Below, piece after piece: positions 7,283 to 14,357 of a stretch of DNA of 19,825 bases. Position numbers and translations under genes: made by a program. The notes below the pieces were generated by a model that was not told where the DNA came from, made no database searches, and saw nothing but the letters and a program-made list of their open reading frames with translations. How positions within the stretch are numbered: the stretch's first letter is position 1; every line of letters begins with the position of its first letter. Source of the DNA: an uncultured Clostridia bacterium. GTDB taxonomy: Bacteria > Bacillota > Clostridia > Christensenellales > UBA1242. Location: contig CANQBU010000007.1 in assembly GCA_947589615.1 (NCBI GenBank), positions 1-19,825 of the forward strand, read 5' to 3'.

Positions 7283-7318
7283 AAAAATAATCTTTTCCTA
7301 ATAATTTAAGAAAAGATT
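7283..7318 (-). terminator. Hairpin with U-tract on the minus strand
   Basis: AATCTTTTC (7289-7297) and GAAAAGATT (7310-7318) form a 9-bp stem. In the minus transcript the stem is followed by ATTTTTT. It lies about 100 bases past the stop of the gene at 7417 and just upstream of the next promoter, so it can insulate the two. Confidence 0.6.
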
Positions 7319-7342
7319 AAAAAATCTGGATTTTTTATTAAA

Positions 7343-7411
7343 TTTAGTAAAAAAGCGAATTTTTATTAAAAATTAACAAAAAAACGCTATTTTTTCGAAA
7401 ATTTTACTAAA
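7343..7411. repeat. Nested inverted repeat downstream of the YcxB-like gene
   Basis: Three pairs of arms share one centre: TTTAGTAAAA (7343-7352) with TTTTACTAAA (7402-7411), AGCG (7354-7357) with CGCT (7385-7388), and AATTTTT (7358-7364) with AAAAATT (7368-7374). The element begins six bases after the stop codon at 7417. It is AT-rich apart from the AGCG/CGCT step. Confidence 0.5.
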
Positions 7412-7416
7412 ATAAA

Positions 7417-8013
7417 TTAATTTTTTGTCGCAGGAACGGCAACGTTTGTCTTATCAATAATTTTAACTCCCTTTGATTTTATAAGGTCAATTACATCTTG
7501 ATATGTTCCCTTCGTCATTCCTTTAAAACTTAAAATGAAACTTTGACCGGGACTAATGAATAAAAACAGGTGCGCCTTATAAACAACAAGTTGATATAAT
7601 TCGTTATAGTTTATGGTTTGATTTGCGATAGGCTTATAATCATTTGTTTCTTTTGAAGAAGTTGCCTCCGTTGTGACTAAAACTGAATTCTCATAAAACT
7701 CAAAAGTATTTAAATACTTGCGGTCACCCAAATTTTGTGTATTTTGTTTTTTTACGCTGTCCTTTAAAAGATATGGCATAAAAATCAGTCCTCCGATGCA
7801 ACCGCATACAATTAGTATTATCCCCATAGGTAGAATAACAAATGAAAGTCCAATTCCAAACAAGACAAAGAAAAGCGTGAATGCGACAGAAGAAATAATC
7901 GTCGTTTTCTTCATTGCATAATTTTGAAATAAAGTTATTTCATCTTCATCCATTTTGCTTGTGTTTTTATATATAATTCTTCCAAAATCTCCTCCAAATT
8001 GTGTAATTTTCAT
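7417..8013 (-). CDS. Two-helix membrane protein, YcxB-like
   Basis: 198 residues. Hydrophobic segments at about 37-57 and 58-83 form a tight helical hairpin near the N-terminus, followed by a soluble domain from about 84 with alternating beta strands (YLNTFEFYENSVLVTT, then INYNELYQLVVYKAHLFLFI). This layout, two helices then a PH-like beta domain with a final helix, resembles YcxB-like proteins of unknown function; I infer this from pattern and cannot test it. It starts 16 bases after the stop of the short-chain dehydrogenase on the same strand and is probably co-transcribed with it. No good ribosome site precedes the ATG, so translation may depend on coupling. A Met at residue 21 is a possible alternative start. 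Confidence 0.7.
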   Translation of the reverse strand: MKITQFGGDFGRIIYKNTSKMDEDEITLFQNYAMKKTTIISSVAFTLFFVLFGIGLSFVILPMGIILIVCGCIGGLIFMPYLLKDSVKKQNTQNLGDRKYLNTFEFYENSVLVTTEATSSKETNDYKPIANQTINYNELYQLVVYKAHLFLFISPGQSFILSFKGMTKGTYQDVIDLIKSKGVKIIDKTNVAVPATKN

Positions 8014-8029
8014 TAATTTTTTGAATTTT

Positions 8030-8854
8030 TTAATGTTTTTTCCCTTTTTCTTTCTTGCAATACAATTTCCCGACTACAAAGTTTACGAATTTAACAGGCA
8101 GTAATTTTGGCAAAACGACTATAATTTTATAAATAAGGCCTACTGTTTTCTTTAGTGGTGGGTGCTTTCTTTTTAAAACACATTTTACTACCTTTGCCAC
8201 TTTGTAAGGGCTCATTCCCTTTGTCTCATCTTTTTCAATTTTGGCAATTGATAGATTTGAATTTTTTAACTGGCTTTCGTTTGCTCCACTTGTATCAATC
8301 ACCCTTGCTGCAGTAAAACCCGTTTTAGTATCACCCGGTAAAATTGACGTCACCTTGATTCCATAATCTTTCACTTCATTACTTAAAGCCTTTGAAAAAA
8401 TTTCAACTCCCGCTTTTGTCGCACTGTATGTAGCCTGATATGGAAGAGGGATAACTCCGCCAACAGAAGAAATGTTGATAAGCCTTCCCTTTGTTTCCTT
8501 TAAATATTTGATAGCCTTACTGCTGTTTGCAACGACAGCCGAAAGATTTGTTTCGATTTGTTTATAAATATTTTCTTGTTTTGCAAACTCAACAAGACCA
8601 CCTATACCAAAGCCGGCATTGTTTATAAAAATATCAATCTTTCCCTCTTTTTGATAAATGTCCTTTAAGATTTCATCAATCCGCTCGCCGTTATTGACAT
8701 CGGCTTGAAATGCTTCTTTAATAAAACTTTGTTCTTTTACCGTTCTTGATATATCATAACAAGTCACTCCTTCACCATGAAGGACATCGGCAATCGCCGC
8801 TCCTATTCCACGGCTCGCCCCTGTTATAACAGCCACTTTTCCTGATAATTTCAT
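8030..8854 (-). CDS. Short-chain dehydrogenase/reductase (SDR)
   Basis: Cytoplasmic NAD(P)-dependent oxidoreductase of the classical SDR type; the substrate is unknown. The Rossmann loop TGASRGIG is at 11-18, NNAG at 78-81 and the catalytic Ser at about 130 in ISSVGG. The catalytic pair Tyr143 and Lys147 is in YSATK, and PGDTKTGF at 173-180 is the usual PG motif. At 274 residues it has normal length with a basic C-terminal tail (KKEKGKKH). The tail and the hydrophobic stretch before it (IYKIIVVLPKLLPVKFVNFVV) suggest loose membrane association, as in SDRs that act on lipids. The ATG has AAGGA six bases upstream. It is followed closely by the YcxB-like gene. Confidence 0.9.
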   Translation of the reverse strand: MKLSGKVAVITGASRGIGAAIADVLHGEGVTCYDISRTVKEQSFIKEAFQADVNNGERIDEILKDIYQKEGKIDIFINNAGFGIGGLVEFAKQENIYKQIETNLSAVVANSSKAIKYLKETKGRLINISSVGGVIPLPYQATYSATKAGVEIFSKALSNEVKDYGIKVTSILPGDTKTGFTAARVIDTSGANESQLKNSNLSIAKIEKDETKGMSPYKVAKVVKCVLKRKHPPLKKTVGLIYKIIVVLPKLLPVKFVNFVVGKLYCKKEKGKKH

Positions 8855-8897
8855 AAAATATCCTTATTTTTACTGTTTTTTTGCTATTTTTTTGTGT

Positions 8898-8926
8898 TTT
8901 TAACATAATTTAGTTAATTATTTCAA
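8898..8926 (-). promoter_or_regulatory. Possible promoter of the SDR gene
   Basis: On the minus strand: TTGAAA (8926-8921), 17 bases, TTAAAA (8903-8898). The -10 is poor, but the gap between DegV and SDR is otherwise AT-rich and no terminator is visible, so read-through from degV is the alternative. Confidence 0.35.
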
Positions 8927-8932
8927 AATTTT

Positions 8933-9802
8933 TTATAACTTTCTTATACATGCTATGGCTAGTGCTCCGCTTCCTATATGACAAGACACGCTAAGCGATA
9001 GAGGATCAATTTGGGCAACTTCAATGTTTGGCAAAGCCTCTCTAATTTCATTTGCAAAGTCGTTTGCCTTTTGCTCACAATTTGTATAGGCAACAGATAG
9101 AATCATTTCTCCCTTACCATAAAACTCTTTAAATCTTGTCTCAAGGTCATGCTTTGCCGCTTCAATCATCTTTAATCTTGCCGTTTTTTCGTTCATCACT
9201 TTTGCATACTGGTCAAGTTTTCCGCCTTGAATTTGAAGAACGGGTTTGATTTTCAAAAGTGTTCCGATGGCAGCCGCAGCAGGAGTAACTCTTCCTCCCT
9301 TCTTTAAATATTTCAAAGTGCTGACCATTATGTAAATACTTGAGTCCATGGAACTTTCCATAAGCATTTTTTCAATAACATCGCCGCTTTTCCCTTCTTT
9401 TGCAAGTTTTAAAGCGTCGAGGACCGCTTGTCTTTGAGATACCGAGATTCTCCTGTTATTGATTACATGGACTTTTCCACCATAACTTCCTGCAAAGTTT
9501 GTCGCCGTTTCGCATGACATACTAAGCCCACTTGACATAGGAATATGGATAATTTCATCATAGTCTACAAGAAGCTTGTCCCATAACTCGCATATTGCCC
9601 CAATTGCAGGCTGTGAGGTTGAAATTTCAGCATTCTCGTCAAGGAGTTTCTTATAAAATTCCTCTTGAGTCAAATTTATATCTTCAAAATATTCTTCCCC
9701 ATCGATTGTAAAAGGCATAGGAATAACTCTCAAATTTTCATATTCCCTTGCCTGTTCTTGGGTTATTCCAGAATTACTATCTGTTACTACTGCAATTTTC
9801 AT
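8933..9802 (-). CDS. DegV family fatty-acid-binding protein
   Basis: DegV proteins bind a fatty acid in a two-domain fold; some (FakB) present it to the FakA kinase for entry into phospholipid. The product has 289 residues and begins MKIAVVTDSNSGIT. The lipid-contact motifs are TSQP at 62-65 and SSGLS at 90-94, and the core GRVTPAAAAIGTLLKIKPVL is typical. I chose the ATG at 9802, not the longer frame start at 9862, because GGAGGAAAT lies directly before it and the family starts there. It overlaps the end of the glycosyltransferase by 26 bases, so it is probably translated from the same transcript. Sharing a transcript with a glycolipid-type glycosyltransferase fits a membrane-lipid role. Confidence 0.92.
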   Translation of the reverse strand: MKIAVVTDSNSGITQEQAREYENLRVIPMPFTIDGEEYFEDINLTQEEFYKKLLDENAEISTSQPAIGAICELWDKLLVDYDEIIHIPMSSGLSMSCETATNFAGSYGGKVHVINNRRISVSQRQAVLDALKLAKEGKSGDVIEKMLMESSMDSSIYIMVSTLKYLKKGGRVTPAAAAIGTLLKIKPVLQIQGGKLDQYAKVMNEKTARLKMIEAAKHDLETRFKEFYGKGEMILSVAYTNCEQKANDFANEIREALPNIEVAQIDPLSLSVSCHIGSGALAIACIRKL

Positions 9803-10346
9803 ATTTCCTCCTGATGTCTCGGTTATTTTCTCTAACCGCTTTTTTAATTTCTTTTTTAACATTCATATAATTTATATTATCGTTTTCTTGTAAGTATTCC
9901 GCTTTTGGTAACCCCAAAATTAAGTCGGCAATTTCATAAATTGAGTTATTTTTGAAATAATTTGCGTTTTTTGACATATTTTTTCTTAAATTTTCGTCTT
10001 TCATTAGCAAATTAACTTTTTTAGCAAATTCCTTTTTATTTTTAAAAGAAATTGCCGTGCCCTTCTCTTTAAGGTATTTTAAATTGTATTTTTCTTGCGA
10101 AGGCAATTTTTCTGTAATAAGCATAGGAAGCGACATGTTTAAAATTTCGGTCGTTGATATTCCCCCACATTTGTTTACCACGAAGTCAGACGCCGACATA
10201 TACAAAGGTAAATTATCAGTAAATCCCACATTTACGACATTAATTCCCTCTTCAAACTTTTTCTTTTCAATCTTATTAAAATCCTTCACGTTTTTGCCAT
10301 TAATCATAATGATATTCACGTTTTGCCCTTTCACGGAATTGATCAA
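9777..10346 (-). pseudogene. C-terminal half of an MGDG-synthase/UgtP-like glycosyltransferase, after an in-frame stop
   Basis: This stretch holds the nucleotide-sugar-binding half of the family: VNVGFTDNLPLYMSASDF, then NKCGGISTTEILNMSLP (the donor site, compare KPGGIT in UgtP), and LPSQEKYNLKYLKEKG. It is in the same reading frame as the gene at 10362-11030 and is separated from it only by TAA and five codons (RIFKN). The first possible start is TTG at 10346, without a well placed ribosome site (AAAGG is 13 bases away). It is therefore either the tail of a gene broken by one nonsense change, a read-through product or, less likely, a separate polypeptide that complements the first half. The tail is Lys- and Asn-rich and overlaps degV. 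Confidence 0.75.
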
Positions 10347-10361
10347 ATTTTTAAAAATCCT

Positions 10362-11030
10362 TTAACCGCCACTCCAAAATCCGCCACCGAACATAACAAG
10401 AATTGTTGGAACATCTTTTTGTAATTCAAGTTTTTCTTGAGCGTCCCTTCTGTTTAGCCCATGATAGATTTTTTCATTAATTGGTATACCGATTGGCATA
10501 AGTTTCTTCTCATCATAGCCTAAGTATTTGCCCTGCTCAATAAAGTCACTATTGGGAATTGTAAAGTAATCGACTCCAATCCCTGCCTGCCAAAATGGAG
10601 AATAGACATAGTCTAAACATGAAACTATTACTTTACATGGCAAGGCATACTTTAACCTTAAATCGCTTATTGCAATCGCACCATAGAAATGTGATGAATA
10701 TATAACGTCAGGTTGAAAGTTCAAAATTTCTTTGTAAAGCCCATCGATAACTCCAAGTGCGACCTTTTGGGCAAAATAAGAATATCTTTGATTTGGTGTA
10801 TATTTCATGAAACGGTTATAGAATAAATCATATAGCCAAGGCAATCTACTGACCGCTAGACTGTATCCTTTATCAACCACCCAAGAATCAAAGCGACTTC
10901 CATATTCCTTGACAATGTCAACCACCTTGATTTGCACATCTCCCATGGCTTCAAGTTTGTTTTTCAAGGCTTTTGCACAGGCATTGTGACCATTCCCTGC
11001 TGTTACCGTAAGAATTAATACCTTTTTCAT
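10362..11030 (-). CDS. N-terminal half of an MGDG-synthase/UgtP-like glycosyltransferase, ends at an in-frame stop
   Basis: Family members transfer a sugar from UDP-sugar to diacylglycerol or, in the MurG branch, to lipid I, at the inner face of the membrane. The 222 residues present cover the acceptor domain: ILTVTAGNGHNACAKAL at 6-22 (the GxGH loop), a long amphipathic region, YSSHFYGAIA, the linker PIGIPI, and the strand TILVMFGGGFWSGG, where translation stops at TAA. The normal donor domain follows in the same frame, giving about 417 residues if the stop is passed. The start has AAAGGA five bases upstream and a good promoter. Truncated here, it would lack the donor site and should be inactive alone. 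The sequence on both sides of the stop looks well conserved, so any loss would be recent. Confidence 0.85.
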   Translation of the reverse strand: MKKVLILTVTAGNGHNACAKALKNKLEAMGDVQIKVVDIVKEYGSRFDSWVVDKGYSLAVSRLPWLYDLFYNRFMKYTPNQRYSYFAQKVALGVIDGLYKEILNFQPDVIYSSHFYGAIAISDLRLKYALPCKVIVSCLDYVYSPFWQAGIGVDYFTIPNSDFIEQGKYLGYDEKKLMPIGIPINEKIYHGLNRRDAQEKLELQKDVPTILVMFGGGFWSGG

Positions 11031-11079
11031 AATTTTCCTTTAAAAACAAAATATTCCGCTTTTTCCAAAAGCTAATAAT

Positions 11080-11108
11080 ATTTTAACATAATTATTTACA
11101 TTTTTCAA
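11080..11108 (-). promoter_or_regulatory. Promoter of the glycosyltransferase-degV unit
   Basis: On the minus strand: TTGAAA (11108-11103), 17 bases, TAAAAT (11085-11080). The transcript would start about 40 bases before the ATG at 11030. Confidence 0.6.
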
Positions 11109-11148
11109 AATATATTAACACAAATTTATAATTTTTATTGTAAATTAT

Positions 11149-11177
11149 TATGAAATTTTTTTTAATCTCGCTATAAT
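11149..11177 (+). promoter_or_regulatory. Promoter of the DUF1846 gene
   Basis: TATAAT at 11172-11177 is perfect; the -35 at the right distance is only TATGAA (11149-11154). The predicted start near 11184 falls in the ribosome site, so the leader would be about 11 bases. Confidence 0.5.
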
Positions 11178-11194
11178 ATTAATGAGGATTGAAT

Positions 11195-12682
11195 ATGGAA
11201 AATAAAGTTGGATTCGACAGCAAGTTGTATCTAGAAATTCAAAGTGAAAAAATAATTGAAAGGGCAAAGCAATTCAACAACAAACTTTATCTCGAATTTG
11301 GAGGTAAACTTTTTGATGACCTTCACGCCTCAAGGGTTCTTCCCGGCTTCGACAAAGACATAAAGACTCAACTTCTTATTCAGCTTAAAGATAAGGCAGA
11401 AGTGATTTTTTGCATATCTGCGGCAGAAATTGAAAAAAATAAGATAAGGACGGACTTAGGACTTAGTTACGATGGCGAAGTTTTAAAATTCGTCAATAAT
11501 CTTCGCTCGCTTGGAATTTCCGTCAATTGCATTGTCGTCACCCTTTTTAAAGGTCAGGTAGGAGCGACAAAATTTGCACGAAACCTTGAAAGTTATGGAG
11601 AAAAAGTATATTTCCACAGTTATACAAAAGGCTATCCATCAAATATCGATGTAATTGTGTCAGATGAAGGCTATGGCGAAAACCCTTTTATCGAAACGAC
11701 AAAGCCAATCGTTGTTGTCGCAGCGCCCGGTCATGCAAATGGCAAACTGGCATTTTGTTTAAGCCAACTTTATCATGAATACAAAAGGGGTGTGAAAGCG
11801 GGATACGCTAAATTTGAGACCTTCCCCGTTTGGAACTTACCATTAAAGCACCCTATCAACATTGCTTATGAAGCAGCAACAGCAGATATAAAGGAAATAA
11901 ATCAAATCGACCCATATCATTTTAATGAATATGGAACGCTTGCCGTAAATTACAATCGCGACATTGATATTTTCCCTGTCATCAAAAATATATTAAAAAA
12001 AATCACTGGCAATAAAATGTATGCCTCTCCTACTGACATGGGGGTAAACATGCTTGCAAGCGCAATAACCGATGAAAACATTGTCGAAGAAAGTGCAAAA
12101 AAGGAAATTATAAGGAGATATTTCAAAGCAGAATGTGACTACAGGCGTGGACTTATTTCCTTTGATACACTTGAAAGAAATAGATATTTAATGTCTGAAC
12201 TTGACTTAAACGAAGACTGCTTGTCAATCATTCCAAACACCAAAGCAGTAGCTAAAGCAAGTGCTCTTCCATGCGTTGGACTCATGTTGCAAGACGGCAA
12301 AATGGTTTATGGCAAAAACAAAACTGTTGTGTCCGCAAGTGCCGCCGTTATATTAAATGCCCTTCGCTGTCTAGCAAATCTTGATGATGATTTTGATATA
12401 ATTCCAGACAATATCTTAATGCCTATTATATCTTTAAGACGGGATTATTTGAATATTAAAAAACAACTTTTGACCCTAGATGATGTATTGATTGCCCTGT
12501 CAATTTCTGCAAACAGCAGTGAAAAAGCCAAAAAGGCAGTTGAGGCAATTCCACTTTTGAATGGCTGCGAGGCACACTCCACTTTCATACTTCCATCGGC
12601 AGAAGTTCAAACGCTTACCCGACTTGGAATAAATGTTACTTGCCAGCCCGTATTTTTAGGATCAAACATATCAAATGATTAA
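11195..12682 (+). CDS. DUF1846 domain-containing protein
   Basis: Cytoplasmic protein of a conserved family without an established reaction; family members have a P-loop-like N-terminal part and are found in many Bacillota. The 495-residue product matches the family over its whole length: FNNKLYLEFGGKLFDDLHASRVLPGF near the start, then IEKNKIRTDLGLSYD, VSDEGYGENPFIET, AAPGHANGKLAFCLSQLYHEYKRG, AKFETFPVWNLPLKHP, NIAYEAATADI, YNRDIDIFP, SPTDMGVNML and EIIRRYF. The sequence APGHANGK is a nucleotide-binding-type loop. I chose ATG at 11195, seven bases after GAGG, over TTG at 11189, which is too close to it. It diverges from the glycosyltransferase and ends at a strong terminator. Confidence 0.92.
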   Translation: MENKVGFDSKLYLEIQSEKIIERAKQFNNKLYLEFGGKLFDDLHASRVLPGFDKDIKTQLLIQLKDKAEVIFCISAAEIEKNKIRTDLGLSYDGEVLKFVNNLRSLGISVNCIVVTLFKGQVGATKFARNLESYGEKVYFHSYTKGYPSNIDVIVSDEGYGENPFIETTKPIVVVAAPGHANGKLAFCLSQLYHEYKRGVKAGYAKFETFPVWNLPLKHPINIAYEAATADIKEINQIDPYHFNEYGTLAVNYNRDIDIFPVIKNILKKITGNKMYASPTDMGVNMLASAITDENIVEESAKKEIIRRYFKAECDYRRGLISFDTLERNRYLMSELDLNEDCLSIIPNTKAVAKASALPCVGLMLQDGKMVYGKNKTVVSASAAVILNALRCLANLDDDFDIIPDNILMPIISLRRDYLNIKKQLLTLDDVLIALSISANSSEKAKKAVEAIPLLNGCEAHSTFILPSAEVQTLTRLGINVTCQPVFLGSNISND

Positions 12683-12728
12683 AAAAAAGACTTTTTTGAA
12701 AGAATTATCTCAAAAGGTCTTTTTTTTG
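12681..12728. terminator. Bidirectional terminator after the DUF1846 gene
   Basis: AAAAAAAAGAC (from 12681) pairs with GTCTTTTTT (from 12717), with an inner TTTTTTGA/TCAAAAG stem that has one bulge. It has T-runs on both strands and can serve the convergent gene at 12792. The remaining bases to 12791 show nothing else. Confidence 0.8.
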
Positions 12729-12791
12729 TTAAATTTCTTATTAAAATATAAACACTAATTCAATTTTATTTTTGCTTATTGGACTTATGCT

Positions 12792-13316
12792 TTAAAACAA
12801 TTTATAGCAAGCTTTTAATCTACCCCCTTTCATTTTAAATTCCGTTTTTGTGGTTTTGTAAAATTTTTTACATTTACTGTTTAAACAAGCATACCGTTTT
12901 AAAAAAATTTTTTTACATTCGAATATTGATAGTTTTCTGCAGGTAGGGCAAAGTTTATTGGTGTGTGCCCCGAGATGATATTTTTTGGCAAGCTTTTTCA
13001 TATTTGCTAGGCTATTGCTAGATTTTTCCTTGTTTTCTTTTCCGGCTTTCTTTTTGTCTTCATCCTTGTCTTTTTTGTCATCATTTTTCTCTTCGTCTTC
13101 TTCGTCGTCATCTTCCTTATTATTATATTGTTCTTCGCCTACTTCTTGATCGTCGGCTCCGCTATATAAATAGTTCGCATCACCAGCTTCGTCATATTCT
13201 TCCTCTTCATCACCTTCTTCGTCGTCATCATCTTCGTCGTCGTCATCTTCGTCGTCAATAAAGCCACCTTCGACTTCATCGTCCCATTCTTCATCATCGT
13301 CGTCATCAAAAATCAT
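12792..13316 (-). CDS. Asp/Glu-rich protein with a C-terminal zinc-ribbon-like Cys cluster
   Basis: I do not recognise this 174-residue protein. Residues 1-85 are almost wholly Asp and Glu, with Asp runs at 4-8, 24-27 and 29-32 and few hydrophobic residues, so this part is disordered and highly acidic. Residues 79-100 switch to Lys-rich. The C-terminal 65 residues are compact and basic, with Cys123-x2-Cys126 (CPTC), Cys134, Cys144-x4-Cys149 and Cys170, plus many Lys. This suggests one metal site on a basic, perhaps nucleic-acid-binding, domain. Acidic tails that regulate such domains are known elsewhere (for example RNA polymerase delta), but homology is not claimed. AAAGGAGGG six bases before the ATG is the strongest ribosome site in the window. 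Confidence 0.75.
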   Translation of the reverse strand: MIFDDDDDEEWDDEVEGGFIDDEDDDDEDDDDEEGDEEEEYDEAGDANYLYSGADDQEVGEEQYNNKEDDDEEDEEKNDDKKDKDEDKKKAGKENKEKSSNSLANMKKLAKKYHLGAHTNKLCPTCRKLSIFECKKIFLKRYACLNSKCKKFYKTTKTEFKMKGGRLKACYKLF

Positions 13317-13343
13317 AATCGCCCTCCTTTATTTAATATAACC

Positions 13344-13372
13344 AGTTTAACTAATTTCTATTAATTTGTCAA
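13344..13372 (-). promoter_or_regulatory. Promoter of the Asp-rich protein gene
   Basis: On the minus strand: TTGACA (13372-13367), 17 bases, TAAACT (13349-13344). The -35 is perfect; the leader would be about 20 bases. Bases 13373-13475 show no gene or clear structure. Confidence 0.7.
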
Positions 13373-13471
13373 GTTTTACAAGCAAAATTAGATGCGGCGT
13401 TTTAAATTTATAAAAAACAAAATTAAACGAGCATATATTGTCACATAAACTTTGTCAGATATGTTTGCATT

Positions 13472-13493
13472 AAAAAAAGAGCAATCTGCTCTT
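13472..13493 (-). terminator. Terminator of the amidase / two-helix protein pair
   Basis: On the minus strand, AAGAGCA (13493-13487), a 3-base loop, TGCTCTT (13483-13477), then a T-run. The stem starts inside the stop codon of the upstream gene, so the end of translation and the hairpin overlap. Confidence 0.8.
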
Positions 13494-13725
13494 AATCGAT
13501 CCAGAACACATTGCCCTTGAGAATTATAAATATTATGTCGATAAGCCAAAGGAATGGTATGCCGATAAATATCATCAGAACTCCTAATAATACTCCCACA
13601 TAGTTCTGCTTATCAAGTGATTTTACAATTCTGTAAACTGTCCAGATAATGTCAAGAAATGGCAGTGCCAAAATAATCTTGACAACCATTGAAAAATTAT
13701 CCATTGTTTCAATAAATTTTTTCAT
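13492..13725 (-). CDS. Two-helix small membrane protein
   Basis: 77 residues with hydrophobic segments at about 12-32 (MVVKIILALPFLDIIWTVYR) and 42-69, joined by a short charged turn (KSLDKQN), and the end GNVFWID. It has no signal for export and is mostly membrane. I recall similar short proteins annotated as hypothetical in gut Clostridia, without a function. Its ATG lies one base after the amidase stop, and its ribosome site (AAAGGAG) is within the last amidase codons, so the two are coupled. A holin-like role next to an amidase is conceivable, but nothing else phage-like is nearby. Confidence 0.75.
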   Translation of the reverse strand: MKKFIETMDNFSMVVKIILALPFLDIIWTVYRIVKSLDKQNYVGVLLGVLMIFIGIPFLWLIDIIFIILKGNVFWID

Positions 13726-13726
13726 A

Positions 13727-14218
13727 TTATTCTCCTTTTAAAATTCTGTTACCCTCTATATGCAAGTAAAGGGCTTTGTTATAAAAATACTCGTCAAGCG
13801 GTCTATCTTTAGAATTGTCGGTGTGTGCACAAACAAGAATTTTGTCATTTAAGATTTCACTTATAATTACGCTGTGATTAAAATGTGTAGGGTTTTGTTG
13901 CAAAAGTATAATGTCACCAATTTGCAAATCTCGCTTTTCGGCAATTTTCGCAAATGGTCCTTCGCCCTTGTTTTCAAGTAAAAATCTTAAAAGATAATTA
14001 ACCGAAGTCCAACTTGGAGAACGATTGTTCTCGCTTATGTAAAACCAGCCATAATATCGATTGAAATTCATGCTACACTCGCCCGCCAGCAAGCATTGTG
14101 AAACGAAGTTTGTGCAATCTCCGCCGATTCCTCCAAAAAAGTAATATTGCGGATTGGGGGTCAAAGCATATTTTCTAGCATATTCGACCGCCCTACGCCT
14201 ATCATAAACTTCAATCAT
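13727..14218 (-). CDS. Amidase_6-type (papain-like fold) amidase, domain only
   Basis: The 163-residue product is a single Amidase_6-type domain: YDRRRAVEYARKYA at 5-18, GGDCTNFVSQCLLAGEC at 32-48 with the probable catalytic Cys35, GWFYISENN, SPSWTSVNYLL, LQIGDIILLQ, and FNHSVIIS with the probable catalytic His115. Family proteins are often exported and may act on cell-wall peptides, but this one has no signal peptide or wall-binding domain. It would stay in the cytosol unless its membrane partner places it. The ATG has no ribosome site. TATATA ends five bases upstream, which would fit a leaderless transcript, although a good -35 is not visible. It forms a coupled pair with the downstream two-helix protein. 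Confidence 0.82.
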   Translation of the reverse strand: MIEVYDRRRAVEYARKYALTPNPQYYFFGGIGGDCTNFVSQCLLAGECSMNFNRYYGWFYISENNRSPSWTSVNYLLRFLLENKGEGPFAKIAEKRDLQIGDIILLQQNPTHFNHSVIISEILNDKILVCAHTDNSKDRPLDEYFYNKALYLHIEGNRILKGE

Positions 14219-14273
14219 ATTTGTATATATGCAGGTTTTTAAAAATATGTTTATTAAATAATTTCAAGGCACT

Positions 14274-14297
14274 AAAAAAGAGTCTTTTGACTCTTTT
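14274..14297 (-). terminator. Terminator after the 70-residue orphan gene
   Basis: AAAAGAGTC (14276-14284) and GACTCTTTT (14289-14297) form a 9-bp stem over TTTT. In the minus transcript a U-tract follows. It separates the orphan gene from the amidase unit. Confidence 0.8.
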
Positions 14298-14357
14298 AAA
14301 AACAATTTGCTCTTTCTCAAAATGCGGAAAGAATCGTCTTTATGGCTTATTTAATAA

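Noticed and set aside
9803..9862. Longer DegV start at 9862 adding 20 residues
   Set aside because: The added part is Lys-rich, lies inside the glycosyltransferase end in another frame, and has no ribosome site. GGAGG sits right before the ATG at 9802.
10362..10364. Alternative genetic code explaining the in-frame TAA
   Set aside because: TAA is the normal stop of murE, SDR, ybaB and others here, and TGA ends the hydrolase, so both are stops. Reading TGA as sense in dnaX does not lead into the tau frame.
11189..11194. TTG start for DUF1846 six bases earlier
   Set aside because: It is only one base from GAGG, too close; the ATG at 11195 has ideal spacing.
12696..12791. A further gene downstream of the acidic protein
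   Set aside because: It contains only the shared terminator and A/T-rich sequence with no start and ribosome site.
13492..14218. Prophage holin-endolysin cassette
   Set aside because: There are no other phage genes; the amidase comes first and the gene strip looks chromosomal. Kept only as an alternative in the feature notes.
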